The notes: generated by a model from the sequence alone, not told the origin. A stretch of DNA of 64,000 nt from Timema cristinae (GCA_039000515.1 JBCFYV010000001.1:30984061-31048060), one strand, 5' to 3'. Shown: positions 11,256-24,783, counted from the first letter of the stretch. Program-made: numbers and translations.

Positions 11256-13385
11256 TGGTACACATATTTTCTTTATTAGATACAAGCATTTGTTTTTTGG
11301 ACAAAATTTATTAAATATCACTATTTTATTAGTGTTATTTATGCATTCAAAAGTGGAAGCTGCAGACCACATTACTTTAACATTTAGATTTTGAAAATAG
11401 ATATAGTAACCATTTTATCTGTCAGAAAAGCCCCTCCTGGGCTATTCTCTGATAACACATGTGAATGCATTCTCTTGTAAATCTTTTTTTGTGGGGGAAA
11501 AAAAGTTGTAATTGATACAATTCTCTAACTTCTACTAATATATTTCAAAAAGTTGTATTTGTTTGTACTGTATATAATAAAATAGGATAGAGGCTATATG
11601 CTGTTACAGTGGACAACTCGTGAAGTGAATGACTCTTTTTATGAAACTGGTAAATCTTAAAAAGTCATGGATTGATATTAGTGATGTGGTAGTGTTTGCT
11701 CAATTCTTCATATTTTTTAGTTGCAAAGTTTTTTGTTTTGTTAAAATAAATTCTGTTGCGTCTTAGAAAGAATAGTCAATTAGGTACCAACCATTTATAT
11801 GTCAAATTTCTTAATACATTAGGCTATAGTCTATTTGTGATATTACACATAAGCAAAATAAAAGTATTCATTCATATACTTAAATTCCTATTTAATTTTA
11901 CTGTTAGCAGTCGTTAGATGTTAAAAATGTATTTTGGCCCCACATAGAGAAGGGTTTGAAGTGCATTTTTTTATAACGGGAAATTTTTAAAAATAATATC
12001 ATTCCACTTATAAAGGAAATTGAAATCATTCCACTCATATAAGTGTCATATCTCGGTAATCTTTTAGCTTATATATGACTAGGATGTATTTTCTTTTCAG
12101 ACCTCAAGACTGATTTAAGTATCTCATTCCTCAGTATTATTTAGTAATAAATTATGTTTCAATCATTGTAAAAATTAGACGGTGAGCTGAATAGGGCAAC
12201 TGTTTTCCATTGTTTTAATGATTGACAATTTAAATATAGTTATTTCGAAGGCACAAACACACGAAAACTTGCGCCTTCACAATTTTGCATTTAGTGTGTA
12301 GGTCTACTAAATGTTATGTTCATACAATGGCTAATTTGTCTAATATGAAGTGGTTATTGTATATTGTACTAACATTTATTAACATTTGGCGTTAAACAAA
12401 ATAACATAAAATATTTACTAACTCGACAAGTATTTGCTCAGTTAGTATATAGTAAATCAACAAAACAGGAAACTTTGCAATCAAAACATTTTGAGGGAAC
12501 TTTTATTACTCGTTTAGAAATTTGGTGTAGTTTTTATTGTGAAATTGTAATGTGAATCTCTGTGTGGGTAAGACTCAATTTTTAAATTTGATAAGATAAA
12601 TTGGCAAATACCCGTATGAGTTATTTAACCTAAAGGAGTATTTCTCTTGACTTTAAAATAATTTATATCTGGAATTAAAGAAAAGTACCATTACAATGTT
12701 TACATAAATTGTGAAAGTTAATAATAACAAGTCTGTGTTTAAGTTACTAAATATAGATTCCACTTACTGCCAAATACTTTGTTTAGTCATTGAAATACTA
12801 TAAATAATATTCAAGTGTTTGAACATAATAATTAGCTTGGAGAAAATCAACTCATAAATTTGTGGCTGCTGTAAACTTGAATGAAAATACTTGTTTAGTA
12901 CTTGAATTGTAAATGTTTTTCACTTTGGTTTATCTATGTTGCAGATCATATTTTACCACAGTATTTATTCAATAAATAGTAGGTTATAGAAAAGTTATTT
13001 TTATAGCTTATTATTAGCCTTATAAAATATCAATTTCTCAGTTTATGCCTGTGATGGGATTTGTTTTTTTGCATTTATTAGATATCGAACATTAATTTGT
13101 CCTTTGTGACTACTCGGAAAGGAAATTCAATTATAGTGACTACTGTCATGGTGGCTACAGGCAAGGAAACCTAGGCAATTTAGATACTTGGCTTTAAAAA
13201 CTGATAAATTTTGCACCTAAACATTGACACAAAAGTTAAAGATTTTTTTCTCACTTGTTAATAAAAAAAATGCATTGCCAAGGAAGCACAAATACAGGTA
13301 AAAGCCCTAACACATATTTACAAACACTTGAAAATTGTAATGCTTTTATAGCATCTTCCTCAGGAAGTAGGAGAAATAGTACAAC
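11256..13385. other. AT-rich gene-free stretch
   Basis: No recognisable gene, RNA or mobile element. Confidence 0.4.
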
Positions 13386-13603
13386 CTGCTTTGGGGGCTT
13401 TATGGTCTAAGGTGTTAGATTAGACTACTGAGTGAGATCGGGTTTAAAATCCCAGTAGGGTATATTGGGGTGGTTTTCCACACTCTCCACATAAATGCAA
13501 GTACACTTCTAAATTCAACCTTCATCATTCCTAATTCATCCATTAGTGTAATTATTCATGTGTGTATAACCTGAACAGGTAGTAAGACACGGTGCTAAAA
13601 CAA
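13386..13603 (+). mobile_element. SINE family A, diverged copy
   Basis: Has TATGGTCTAAGGTG (A box), a degenerate B box (GGTTTAAAATCCCAG), CCACACTCTCCACATAAATG, and the 3' end GTAGTAAGACACGGTGCTAA. Confidence 0.8.
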
Positions 13604-16600
13604 AGTAGTAAAGTTTACACTCTTTAGTGTGGCACCTTTGGGAGCTGACAAGTATAAGATCACAGGATTCAACTCCTAAGATGCCTTAATATACATCTCA
13701 TGCCTAGGACCTATGTATGCTTGCCATATTACTCTACATACTTATTGCTCTGTCATAAAAGGCAAAATAAACCACATCCTTTCTTGTCTCTTGGAAGACA
13801 TAATTAATAGTTATATACTTAATGAATTAATGAACAAAGTCCTTCATTTGTTTTATCTCTGAGGATTGTACTAATTGCTTACTTTTCAGTGCATGCATTC
13901 ATTGTGTTAGTAAAGTGTCATCCTGCTTTTCCAAATTTGACGGGTTAGCACACATTCCTCACCCTTCAGTGCCTTGGCTACTGACTTGCTTTATCACCCA
14001 AGATAAGCTGTACCTCGCCATCTATTTCGATAGTCTTAACAGCATCTGTACTGACTTGAGTGTGGGTACCATTTCCCCTGTCTCAGAGAGATTACTGTGC
14101 CTGCACACTGGGTGGCAATAATTATTGTAGAATGAATTCAGCAGGCAGTGTATTATTTGTGACACATTTAAATATAGCCACGGTTAAGCCGCCCCCGGTA
14201 AATTGAGAGTCTACTGTACTATAAAAGCATCAAAATACTTCAGTTTTTATAAATATGTAAGTGTGTTTGTACCATGTATTTTGCTTAATGCACTTTATTT
14301 CATGCTTTTAATATTTAAAAAAATTAGTAGCTGCTAGGTAGATAAATTACCTTTGACCACAAGTATAAGTAAGGAAATTTGTTAATTTGAAGTTTTGTAG
14401 CCACCCTGACTATCAGAAAAGCCTTTAAATTGAGTGTTTAATATGAATTATTTTATAATATATGGTTTGTAGTTCACAGGCTAGAATGTCGGTTGTGTAA
14501 CTTTTAATAGATAATTTAAAGTTTAATTATTCAAACACATTTTAGTCAGGAATGATTTAAAAGTGTACATAGCCAACCATAGATGCTAGATTATAGAATG
14601 TATCTGCACATTTTACTATTAGAAATATATGTTCAGTTAAATTTTCTTTAATAATATCGTTAAGACTTGTTTTAAATCTATGTACTCTTTTCTACTTATG
14701 TGTAATAAAGTTTTAAAGAGACTGCGTGTTTTAATTTTGTTCTCCTTAATTTTTAATAACTAAAAATGGATTGAATTCTTTGTTTTACAAATATGAATCC
14801 AAATTTTGGAAAACATGGTAAACAAGACTAACTTAACTACATTAATTCTTTATAAGTAGGAATGGGCCCTCGAATCTTGAAGGAGATTTGAGAAAATTTT
14901 AGAGTTATAAAAATGTGTATTGGTGTTTCAGAACCAATTATAGGATGAACCTAACAATCAGGCCTCAGACCAATAATTCAACATTTGACTGAATGTATGA
15001 ATGTTTTAATGAACTAATTATAAGAAACAATGTTAACATTTAGTTATTATTTGTATTTTACATTATTCTATTATATTTATATTTAATCCTCTGTTCATAG
15101 TTTTGTTTTCAAAGATTTGGGATTTGAAGGTAAAATGGAGATAGATTTATAAAATACTGGATTCGATCCAACTCAATAAAGTTTATTGATTCATTTGAGG
15201 CCAGTGCCTTGACTACATAGGTGGAGACTCTCGCTGTTACCTTTCCTCAGAGTATGAACAAATTAATCTTGAAACTCATAAATTAGTTCAATTTTTTTTA
15301 TTGTGTTGCTTTACTAATCATTCTAGAAGGTCAGTGATGTACTAAGACTAAATAAATATTATAGTGCTTCCCTTAAGAACACCTCAAACCCACTAGCTTA
15401 GAATAAGAGTAAAGAAAATGCATTTAATTGAAAATGGAATTTCTAGTGGAAAAGTTTATTTCTAAACATTCTCGAAACCATAACCAATGTCCAGAGAGAC
15501 TGGGACAAACCTACTAAAAGCTAGATCTCCGCAGATAATTGTCCAGCTTGTTTGATAGCATAAAAACACAGTTCCTAAAGAGTTCACCCTTTCTCCTAAT
15601 CATTCTCTTCGAATGTCATTAAGATGAGAAAAAAAACCTGAAAATGTGAAAAGTTTATGATCATGACTGGTGTCGAATCCCAGAAAATATATTTAAAATA
15701 AAAATGAATTCTCATTTAACTTTTTGGGCCAAAACTTGAATAAAACAATGTGTTTTTGTTTTATTACTACTACCACAGCTTAGACAAACTTAATTCTAGG
15801 ACAAACACAACCAAACCATTAATTTAATTAATTGAAAGAAAATTAACTCCATTTAGCAGTGATAAAAGTATCAAATAGATTGCTATTTTTAAAATTTTAA
15901 TCAGTCCATGGTAATGTGAGTCATTTCTGACAAATGAAAGGTCACTAAAAAAAACCTACTTTTCGTCAATTTGGTGTTTTTTGGTTAGTTCTACAAGTGA
16001 AGTCAATTTGCTTCTCATTTGTCAAAATGACAAAACAAAGTTGAATGAATGCAGAATTATTTTTAAGTAATTTATCATCAGACAGAAAAAGCCGATGTTA
16101 CTGTAAATGAACTATAACATTATTTATGTACAAGACGAGTGGGTAAGCTTATGATAATTTCATCACTCAGCTGATATGATATAACTATTAATCACCCTGT
16201 TAATTACTTCAACCCATATTTAACTATTGAAAAAAGTTAAATTAAAATTAAAATATACAATCACAAATCTAGTTTTTTTTTCCTAAACATATTTTACTTT
16301 TCTCCATACATAATTACATTAATATACAACTATTGTTTATTATTTTTACAAGTAGCACATTTCATTATAATTATTTACACTAGGTAATTTTTTTCTTTAT
16401 CTTTTTTCAGGGTTTTATTAACATGGTTTATTCAAATTACATTGAGATAATTATTAAAATCATGATTAGGTTTTGTCGGAGATTATTTTAATAGTAATTT
16501 TATTAGGTTTAGCTGTAACCACTAATAATGTTGATTTGTGTATATGTAAATATATAGTTAACATTCATGGGTGGTGTAGTCATTCTTTCATTCAAACCTA

Positions 16601-16908
16601 TGGTAGTTGTATTTCCTCAGAATGTTATGGTTAAAATATTATGACAAAACTCACAGAACACATACTTGAAAATGTTACTGAAATATATTTGTTACCATGT
16701 GTTACAGTTTTATTATTGGCGATTTTCAATGTGTTCTAGTGAGTATGTTGAGACAAAAATATTCCAATAATTTTTTTTTTAAAATCTCACTTTACTATGT
16801 GCTCATACCAGCTCTCGATCTACGTGTATTTCATTTAAATGTTTTTTTTAATGTGGTGGTACTACTCACTACAATAATTTTCAAATTTGCCTGGTCATTT
16901 GTTTAGTA
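13604..16908. other. AT-rich gene-free stretch; possible DNA-transposon end near 14212
   Basis: No gene is supportable. At 14188-14214 the minus strand reads TACAGTAGACTCTCAATTTA then CCGGGGGCG, similar to the termini of pogo/Tigger-type elements. No partner terminus was found. An ORF at 13915-14121 has no known motif. Confidence 0.35.
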
Positions 16909-17051
16909 CAATGGTTTTCAACCTTTTTAAGATGACTCCACCCTCCCCCTCAAATTCTTAACTAGTTTTTAATGTTATTTCCTAATAGTTTAACAGTTCC
17001 CTTGAAAATGCTTCACGCCTCTCCAAAAGGATGTGTACCCCAGGTTGGCTG
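16909..17051. mobile_element. Short hAT-type MITE
   Basis: The left end CAATGGTTTTCAACCT and the inverted right end CAGCCAACCTGGGG (reading inward) are hAT-like imperfect termini. The flanks GTTTAGTA (16901-16908) and GTTTAGAG (17052-17059) look like an 8-bp target-site duplication with two changes. No ORF. Confidence 0.5.
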
Positions 17052-17181
17052 GTTTAGAGCTATATGGTTAAATTGCATGCTATTGGATATGTTAGGCAGA
17101 TTACATGGCAAAGAAACAGGTTGGCACTTAAAGAGCTAATGTTACCAGGAAAGGTATCTACATATATTTTGTTCTTGCTAA

Positions 17182-17467
17182 TATTATTATTAGCACCGCG
17201 TCTTACTACCCGTTCGGTTATACGCACTTACGCTAATGTGTAATGGTAGGGTGATTGTGAGAAGAAATGGAAGACCTACAGTTTAACGTGGGATCCGAAC
17301 CACGGTGGAGGCCTGGCATTCCCCACATTCACAAGTTGTGATTAATACATGCCTTGTCAGAGGTGAAGGAAGGGTGTGGAAATCAGATAAATCTGTGCCG
17401 GGAGGAGGATTGAACCTCGGAACCCAGCTCAAAAGTCTGACACCCTACCCCTAGACCACCAGGTCAC
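17182..17467 (-). mobile_element. SINE family B (tRNA-derived), full-length copy
   Basis: Read on the minus strand: head GTGACCTGGTGGTCTAGGGG (A-box-like), then GGTTCAATCCTCC (B box), an AGATTTATCTGATTTCC block and TGTGAATGTGGGGAATGCCA. ACATTAGCGTAAGTGCGTAT and the end GTAGTAAGACGCGGTGCTAA follow, then an ATT/AAT trinucleotide tail. The head differs from family A but the last about 60 bp are the same. Confidence 0.85.
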
Positions 17468-18676
17468 CCTGCTAACTATTAATGTTTATTATGTCCATTG
17501 TTTATAGCAAACAAGAACAGTTTAAAAGAGATCCCAATTAAGTAAATATATTAGTTTTTAGCCATCTCGTCCCTTAACCCGACTATTTCTTTGATTTCTT
17601 AAGGGAAAAATTATGTTTAGTATGTGCAACCATTTTTAGGAATGCACCTACTAAATAGATCGAGAGCTGCCAGTATTTACTTTTTTTTTAACAAATACGT
17701 GGCCATAGTAGGGCTATTAGCACTTGTGACCGCACTTATATTAAACTCATCACTTGCACTATGAGGGAATAAAATATTTAAAACTCATCTAGATCAGAGC
17801 TCTTCTTCATATCTCCCCCATTTTCAAGACTACCTTAAATTTTGGCAAATAATTCCTTACACATATGGCAAAATTCCCTAAGATGTTCATTATCATACCA
17901 CCAAATATATTATTTTTTAAAAGGGGGTTAATCTTACACATTTATATCACTACCATCATTATCGTTCAACTCCTGTTTCAACTACTCAACGCTCCTAAGT
18001 CTACGGAACTGGTCCCACTTCTGGCACAATTATTCTTAAACTCTTTGCTTCTATGTCAAAGAAAACAACATTTAATATGTTTTAAGTATTTAAAAGGTGT
18101 TAACAACAAAAGGATCACTTGCTATTATATATATTTTTTTTCATAATAATTAATTCTTTCCTACATTCAGACATTTACTACTATGTTAATAACTTTAAAA
18201 ATAAGTGTAAAAGCAAAAACATTTGTCATAAGGCCTAAAACTGTCACTGATTTAATAAATATCATAGAACGTGTATTATAGTTTATTATTTATATTATAC
18301 ATCCATGTGCTATACAAAATGCTATCTACAGGGGGATGCTGTCCTTATAAATGCAATTTTGTTGAGGCAGCTATGTAACAAATACAGCCATGTCAACACT
18401 AAGTATATATCTATTATAACAATCACACACGCCTTTTGTTGACAGGGTTGCCACCCACCTGAAAAATGGAGAATTTTTTGTTTTTGGAAAAAAATGTGAA
18501 TTTCACAACAAAACAACTAAAAAATTACTCTAATATTTGTAAATTTGATCTGATTTTAGAAGAGAAAGCAAAATGAACTATTAACAACTGATTCAAATAG
18601 TCTTTATATTCCCCCCATTCCCCTAGAACATGGTTGCATAGAGATTGCAGGTATGTCTTCATCAAGAAATATATCC
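17468..18676. other. AT-rich gene-free stretch
   Basis: No recognisable gene; the ORF at 17865-18146 has no known motif. Confidence 0.4.
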
Positions 18677-18792
18677 ACGTGGTTCGATCCACTTAAACTG
18701 TAGGTCCTTCATTATCTCACAATACCTGCCATACACATTACGTAATTGCGTATAACCGAACGAGTAGTAAGACGCGTGCAAATAATAATATA
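18677..18792 (+). mobile_element. SINE family B, 5'-truncated copy
   Basis: Begins in the middle of the element (GTGGTTCGATCCAC, then AAACTGTAGGTCC). It ends GAGTAGTAAGACGCGTGCAA with an AATAAT tail. This is the only plus-strand B copy seen. Confidence 0.65.
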
Positions 18793-19498
18793 AATCAATA
18801 CCTATTCTAAACACCAAGTATGAAATTAATCCCACAATGGTCACTTTTATGAAAAATGTTATTTAATTCATCTATACTTTCCTCTAAGATGTAAAAAAAA
18901 AAAACTAATAAAAACCATGGGAGATTTTATATTAATAAAAGAGTGGCAACCCTGATCTGAGGACCTTATTGATATGGACATAAAATATTTTATATCAATT
19001 TGACGTTGGGCAAACATTGTGTTATATTAGTGGGTATTTGATCTTTTCCTCACAATCTGACACACAAAACAATATTGCTCAGAAATTGTAACAGTAGGTA
19101 AATTTGTATATAGGTATGATAATTTTGTATTACTAATTCTACAACTCTTAACATTGTTACTATAACATTTTCTACTTATTTTTATATTATTACAAATTCA
19201 TTTTGATACATAGATACGTCAAAATATGTACCTAATAATCATTATATAATATGTTCTTAATAGTTAAGGCTGTGAATTATTGTCTTACGTTGCCCAGAGA
19301 TGAGATATATTCATCATGCTGCCATCATAATAGTATTACATTGTTCTCAAACTTTAACTGTTTATACAACATTGAAAAATAAAATACTTTGGCTTTACTC
19401 TCTCTCTCTCTTTCTCTCTAAAAAATATATATATACTCTTAAAAAAACTTATTTTTATTGTTTTAAAATGTGCTCAAATTAATTGAGGTGCTTAGATT

Positions 19499-20193
19499 CA
19501 ATGGCGCAGGAAAGTTTTTATTTGGGGAGTTAAATAAATTCATGTGCTATAGGGGATAACAGTTTTGGGATTTAAAAAAAATACAGAAAAATGTAATATT
19601 TAACGGTCGAATTGTGCGTATTTCTCATTTATTTTAGGCATGCTAAACATTAGAATAAATAACACATAAAACAAATTAAGAAAAATCATATCTGATGCAG
19701 CTCAACTAAAAATTATGAAACACTAAAAATAATTAAAGGTTTCCAAGTACTTTTTCCTAAATTCATTACTAGCTTTAAAACCACTAACTAGTTTTACAAT
19801 TTCAAGTTTGTTGAGCCTCTCAGGGTATGCAATAAACAGACACATGTGATTTAGTCTACGTTTCCTTATCATGAAGAGAGGATAGCTTTTTATACATCCA
19901 AGCATTGAAAAGCTTCTTTCTGCAATTGCAGATGTAGCTGGTAACATTATCAGAGTTGTCAAAATTTCTTCAGAATAGACTCCAAACATATTTTATTTTT
20001 ATTATGCTAACTTGGTGTGAACTTTGTATCTTGCCTCAACAACATCTTTACATTATCTAAAAGTGTTATTATATTATTTTGGGGGGTATAAAGTATCATA
20101 ATATAATATAAATAATACTTTTTACTCCCCTCAATTTTTTGGAGAGGTAAAATTTACCGCCATATCTCCCCATCCCACATTCCTGCGCCACTG
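19499..20193 (-). mobile_element. Deleted hAT transposon (695 bp)
   Basis: The termini CAATGGCGCAGGAAAG (left) and CAGTGGCGCAGGAATG (right, read inward) match, and the 8-bp flanks CTTAGATT (19491-19498) and CTTAGTTC (20194-20201) look like a decayed target-site duplication. Inside, on the minus strand, is a piece of hAT transposase. The copy is far shorter than an autonomous hAT element, so it is an internal-deletion derivative. Confidence 0.8.
19723..19989 (-). pseudogene. hAT transposase C-terminal dimerisation region, remnant
   Basis: The frame contains LPATSAIAERSFSMLGCIKS and RRLNHMCLF, the signature of the hAT C-terminal dimerisation domain (usually LPxTSAxAERSFSxLxxIK...RLxxLxLL). The rest of the transposase is missing, so it cannot act as a transposase. 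Confidence 0.8.
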
Positions 20194-20201
20194 CTTAGTT
20201 C

Positions 20202-21236
20202 TGCCCATATAGTGAGCTACGAATCACTTTTTACTCACCCACTTTTGCTATGCATGGAAAATAAACTTGTGTGTTGTCATTACTTTAAACTCAAAGTGAA
20301 AAACTCTTCAATATATAGATAAACTTTGACAAGGGTTGATTAATGGTTTTATATTGTTGTAGAAAAATAACAGTTATTGTTTACCCTTGTTTCTGTTACA
20401 GAATCCTATTCAGAAATAAAATAGTGTTATATAAAAATAAAAGCAAACATTAGTTGTATTTTATGAATGTATACATAAATAAACCATTTATTCAATAGCA
20501 TGTCACTTGAAGATAACAATGTTGGTATGCAAGAGTTGTATTTACCAGTGGTGTCTGGTTCATTGTTGCTGCTAGCAATCAGGCCTACAAGTAAAATAAT
20601 TTCATTGATAGGGATAGACCTATAAAATTATTTAATATAATATTTTGATTTTGTAATGATATTGTTTTATCTACACCATATTTAGAAATTAACCCTTTTT
20701 ATTTAAATTAGTTTACAGATCTCTCATATTTAAATATTTTATTCCAACTTATCATGTAAGACTAGCTTACAGAAGAAAAATTAATATCATGATTTATGAC
20801 CTTGCATTTTTTTAATCAAATCAAATCATGAATTACAAAACTTTGCAATTTTTATCAAGATATATTTGAGTACCGAGTAGCTACCCACGCATTATTTGTG
20901 AACATTTACAGTTTCATAATTTTAGGAAATTGTGGTTTCCTTTGCATGGCGCTTTAGAATGGTTGCTAACCACTATGCACAAACACCTCTGATTGGTGGA
21001 TAAAGTTCTGCATGTCGCACTCAAGGATACAAGACAAAAGATCTATAGCCTGGGACGCTTACAAGATGGCTCAGCTCACCTCAGTCCATCAAAACTTGTA
21101 TCGAGAGCAACACACATGTGTCTACTGCGTCCCCAGTTTTGAAGAAAATATTACTAGAGTAATACACTTAGATGTTAACTCTTCATTCTTCCTTTTAAAT
21201 GATGGAAACATAATCAAATCCAAACATGTAATAACT
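20202..21236. other. Gene-free stretch with one unassigned ORF
   Basis: An ORF at 21012-21272 begins MSHSRIQDKRSIAWDAYKMA and runs into the terminal repeat of the next transposon, so its end is not natural. Its origin is not recognised. Confidence 0.35.
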
Positions 21237-21344
21237 ATACAGGATGTTTCTGTGAAAGCATGCAAAAATTAAACAGGACATATGAGATGCTCTACTAAAC
21301 ATTTTCAAATAAGGAACGTGTGGTCTGCGAAGCCAGCTAAGGGG

Positions 21345-21560
21345 AATATGGGCCTAAATATGTGGTGGAGGGCATGAAGGCTATTTTGTATGGGGATATC
21401 TCAAATCACTTGTGTATGAGACCCCAGTGGACACAAACTTGGAGTTGTTTGCCAGGATTGTAATTGCCTGTGATATTATTCGCAAGATGCATGGGATATT
21501 TGAACGGTTGCGGCAGAATCGCATACGCCAATGTCATGCTTGCATGAAATGGTAGGTTTT
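21345..21560 (+). pseudogene. Mariner-like (DDE) transposase C-terminal remnant
   Basis: Read across a frame break, the plus strand gives ISNHLCM- or LVYETPVDTNLELFARIV-type sequence, then CDIIRKMHGIFERLRQ and RQCHACMKW. This matches the C-terminal end of IS630/mariner-type transposases (LVYETPVD..ARI....I....GIFERVR....R..ACI...G). The catalytic N-terminal part is gone. Confidence 0.65.
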
Positions 21561-21675
21561 CTCCGGTTTGTCTCTTATATGGTATACTTTATAGTACTAC
21601 TTGTATGTAATGTTATAACTAAATGTAAATAAACCAGACATCAGTAACAGTGTTAGACATGTTTAGGCCCATATA

Positions 21676-24600
21676 TAGGGATCCAAACAATACATTGTTG
21701 TTTAGATGAGCGATACATCGACGACAAAATGACTAAACATTGACATTGTTCAATCATCTCCCTTCCTACATTCATTCATTCCGTTTGTGGATGTTTTGCT
21801 GTCAACACGCGTTGACTTGACACCTTGTGTTCCTAAAGTGCTTGGTTCGCTGTTTTGAGTGGTTTTTAAACCTCAAGAGGTCTAGTAGTGAAATATGTGA
21901 GTCAAGTGTTATGTTTATAATATCTTTATTATTATATATATTTCAATTGAGTTACGTCCTTCGGTCAGTACGTTTATCAACGATTTACCTACCTACTGAG
22001 TTCTTGCTAGCTTGTGTACCCCATGGTGCCATGACACTTTGTATACGTCTATGTTGTGTTTTTATGGGTAAATAGGGATGCTAGTATAAAAAATATTACC
22101 AATTATTTGGGGTAAAATATATACTTGTGTGTCAAATTTTATTAATGAAACTTTTGACTAAATTTAGTTTTTATTTCAACTCATTTAATTAATATAATGT
22201 CATTTTTTTTGGTCAAATAATGCGTTGATTACTATATAATGCTTATGCACCATTGTTTAAATTACTTTTAAAGATATATTTATTCTATAATTAACTTCGT
22301 TTATCTGTTAAATTCCTAAATTGTGTTATATTTCTTTACAGATCACAAAGCCACCCAATAAATTGAAAAGCCAAATTTGGAACTATTTCAACAAAATTAG
22401 TGACAAAGAAGCTGTGTGGACAATATGTAATAAGAACCTAAAAACTTCTGGCAATACAAGCAATATTCGTGGTCATTTAGAAAATGTACAGCCGCAGCAG
22501 TGGTTAAATGTGGAAATACCTAGCAAGAAGCAAAAAAAAAAAAAGTTAGTGCCATTACTGCTTATATGGAAGTAGATGCCGCCGCACCGTCAGCAAATAG
22601 AGATTTTAATAATGTCGTTCCAACAGTATCAACATTGTACAGCGACCCAAATATCTATTCTTCCACCAGTGTTGCAAGTACTTCAACTAGCATTGTTCTA
22701 CCTAAGAACAGTTTGCAGATGCAACCAAACATTGATGAATTCATAAATAACATAAAAAGTATAACCACACAGGATCAGAGAAAATAACTGAAGCCATTGT
22801 GAATTTTATAATCATGGATAATAAAACATCTTCCACTGTAGAAGGTAAAGGCTTTCTACGACTGATGAGGGAAGTATGTCCATTGTACATGGTGCCAAGT
22901 CGAGAGACAATAAAAACCAAAATTGACAACAAATATGAGGCAATGAGTCATTTTTTTTTTAAATTATATAAAAGATGCTGAATACTATTGCATCACCTAT
23001 GATACTTGGACTGAAACCATGCAAAATAAATCATTTGGGGGCGTTACTAATAACTTTTTGGACAAGCGGAACATTAGGTGTTATGGAGCTGACAGAAAGC
23101 CACACGTCACTGTATATCACTAAAAAAACTTATAGAAATTTTCACCGAGTGGAATGTTTCAATTGAAAAAGTTTCAGCTATCACAGATAATGACAGCACT
23201 GTATTGAAGGTCAACAGGGAAATGTTCGAAGAAAAAAATATTAGTCCTTGCTTTGCCCATACAACTAATTTAGTCGTAACTAAATCAATTGACAATGCAA
23301 AAAACTGTACTGAATTAATTGTTAAGGTTCGAGATATAGTGAAATTTATCAAAAAGAGTGTCAATGCAAGTGACAAGTTACAGAAAAGACAAATTGAAAA
23401 GGGACTGAAAGAAGGCCAAATAAAAAAAAATATTTTTCATGTTCGTACAAGATGGAATTTATCCTTCTACATTTTACAGCGATTCATTGAGCTAGTGTCC
23501 ATTTTAGGGGCAATACTTTGACTCGACTGGAAGCTCCCCCAATGGTCTCAAGCAGTGAACTAGATTATGTCAAAGAAATGGTAGAATTATTCTGCCCATT
23601 TGAGAAGTTAGCAAAAGAAATGTCAGGAGATAGCTACGTGACGGTGAGCAAAATTATTCCACTAGTTAGTTGCGTCCAAGAAGCAATAGAAAATATGAAA
23701 CCTAAAAATGGAATGATTACACATTTTAAAGAGGATATAAAGAAACAACTAGCTAGAAAGGTTTGATAACCTTGAGCATTCCACCATACTTGCCATTTCA
23801 ACTATCCTCAAACCTAAATTTAAGTTCATGTATTTCAAAGATGCCATGACCAAAAGCAAAGTAATTAATTACTTAAATATATATGTGCGGGAACATAACA
23901 GCTTGCCTACATCAAGGAATGACACTTCTGATAAGTTGATAATAATGATTCGCAATTTGATATTTGGAAATACCATAAAAATTGACACACAAAAATATGA
24001 AAAATAAATTATCTTCTACAACTACAAGAACCCTCAGCGAAACAGAGGTTCAGATGTATCTGTCATCTCCTGTCACACCAATAAAAATAGACGCCATTTA
24101 AATCTGGCAGGATATGAAGTCTCTTTTTTTCAACAATTGCAAAGATATACCTCCCCATCGTTGTCACGTCTGCGCCGAGCGAACGCTTGTTTTTGGAAGC
24201 CGGGGCAGCCATCACCCAGGAAAGAAATAGGCTTCCGGGAACTAGAATTTCTAAGCTTCTTTTCCTTAACTCCATTTCAAATTCGTTACATAAATTAAAT
24301 TAAAGAAATATTTGTACCATATAATATATATATATATTAGTTTGGTGGTCTAGTATACATTAAGTTAGTTAAGCATTGATTGTCAGTAAACATTTCATTC
24401 ATCTAATATTTTGGGTCAGAAATGTTTGATTTATGCTAGTATGTATGAATATATATATGAACATTTTATGTGAAATTTCTGATGATGATATGAACATTTC
24501 TAGCTCTTATTTGTGTTTTTAGAGGTCTGTGATCTCACTTTAAACTGTGTGATGGTAACCAAATCACAAGACATAAAGTGAGGTCACTTTTCTTTAATAT

Positions 24601-24721
24601 TTCTAAAATATTTCAAACATCGGAAAAACATCAATGTATCGTTCTTATGGCTGATGTTTCATAACATTGATGTTTTTATCGTGAGAACATCGATGTTTTT
24701 AAGAACGATGTTGCATCACTA
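21676..24721 (+). mobile_element. hAT transposon (about 3.05 kb) with degraded BED-finger transposase
   Basis: The left end TAGGGATCCAAACAATACAT pairs with the right end (inward TAGTGATGCAACATCGTTCT). The flanks CCCATATA (21668-21675) and CCCATATC (24722-24729) form an 8-bp target-site duplication with one difference, as expected for hAT. Subterminal ATCGATGTT repeats lie near the right end. The interior carries all parts of a BED-zinc-finger hAT transposase but broken by frameshifts. It is inserted in the mariner-like element at 21237-24783. Confidence 0.8.
22340..24285 (+). pseudogene. hAT (ZBED-like) transposase, frameshifted
   Basis: The pieces appear in the family order. A BED zinc finger is at 22366-22500 (SQIWNYFNKISDKEAV, then TICNKN and GNTSNIRGHLENV; the usual first Cys of the finger and final His are altered or shifted). 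The catalytic middle part at about 22850-23770 includes FAHTTNLVVTKSI and VRTRWNLSFYILQRFIEL. FDNLEHSTILAISTILKPKF follows at about 23760-23820. The C-terminal dimerisation region is at about 24150-24280 (SERLFLEAGAAITQERNRL, in a shifted frame). At least four frameshifts or stops separate them. A domesticated host gene is unlikely given the breaks and the flanking inverted repeats. Confidence 0.85.
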
Positions 24722-24783
24722 CCCATATCCCTACCGTATGTCCAGTTTAATTTTTGCACACTTTCAGTGAAACAACCTGTATA

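Larger units (their letters stand above)
21237..24783 (+). mobile_element. Tc1/mariner-like element, split by a nested hAT transposon
   Basis: The left end TACAGGATGTTTCTGTGAAA is mirrored by the right end (reading inward TACAGGTTGTTTCACTGAAA); the match continues about 50 bp, and both ends are flanked by TA. Without the hAT element at 21676-24721 and its target duplication the outer element is about 490 bp. It still encodes the end of a transposase, so it is a deletion derivative into which the hAT element later jumped. Confidence 0.8.

Noticed and set aside
22321..23766. A domesticated ZBED host gene
   Set aside because: The frame is broken several times and the locus retains hAT termini and target duplication, so it is a decayed transposon.
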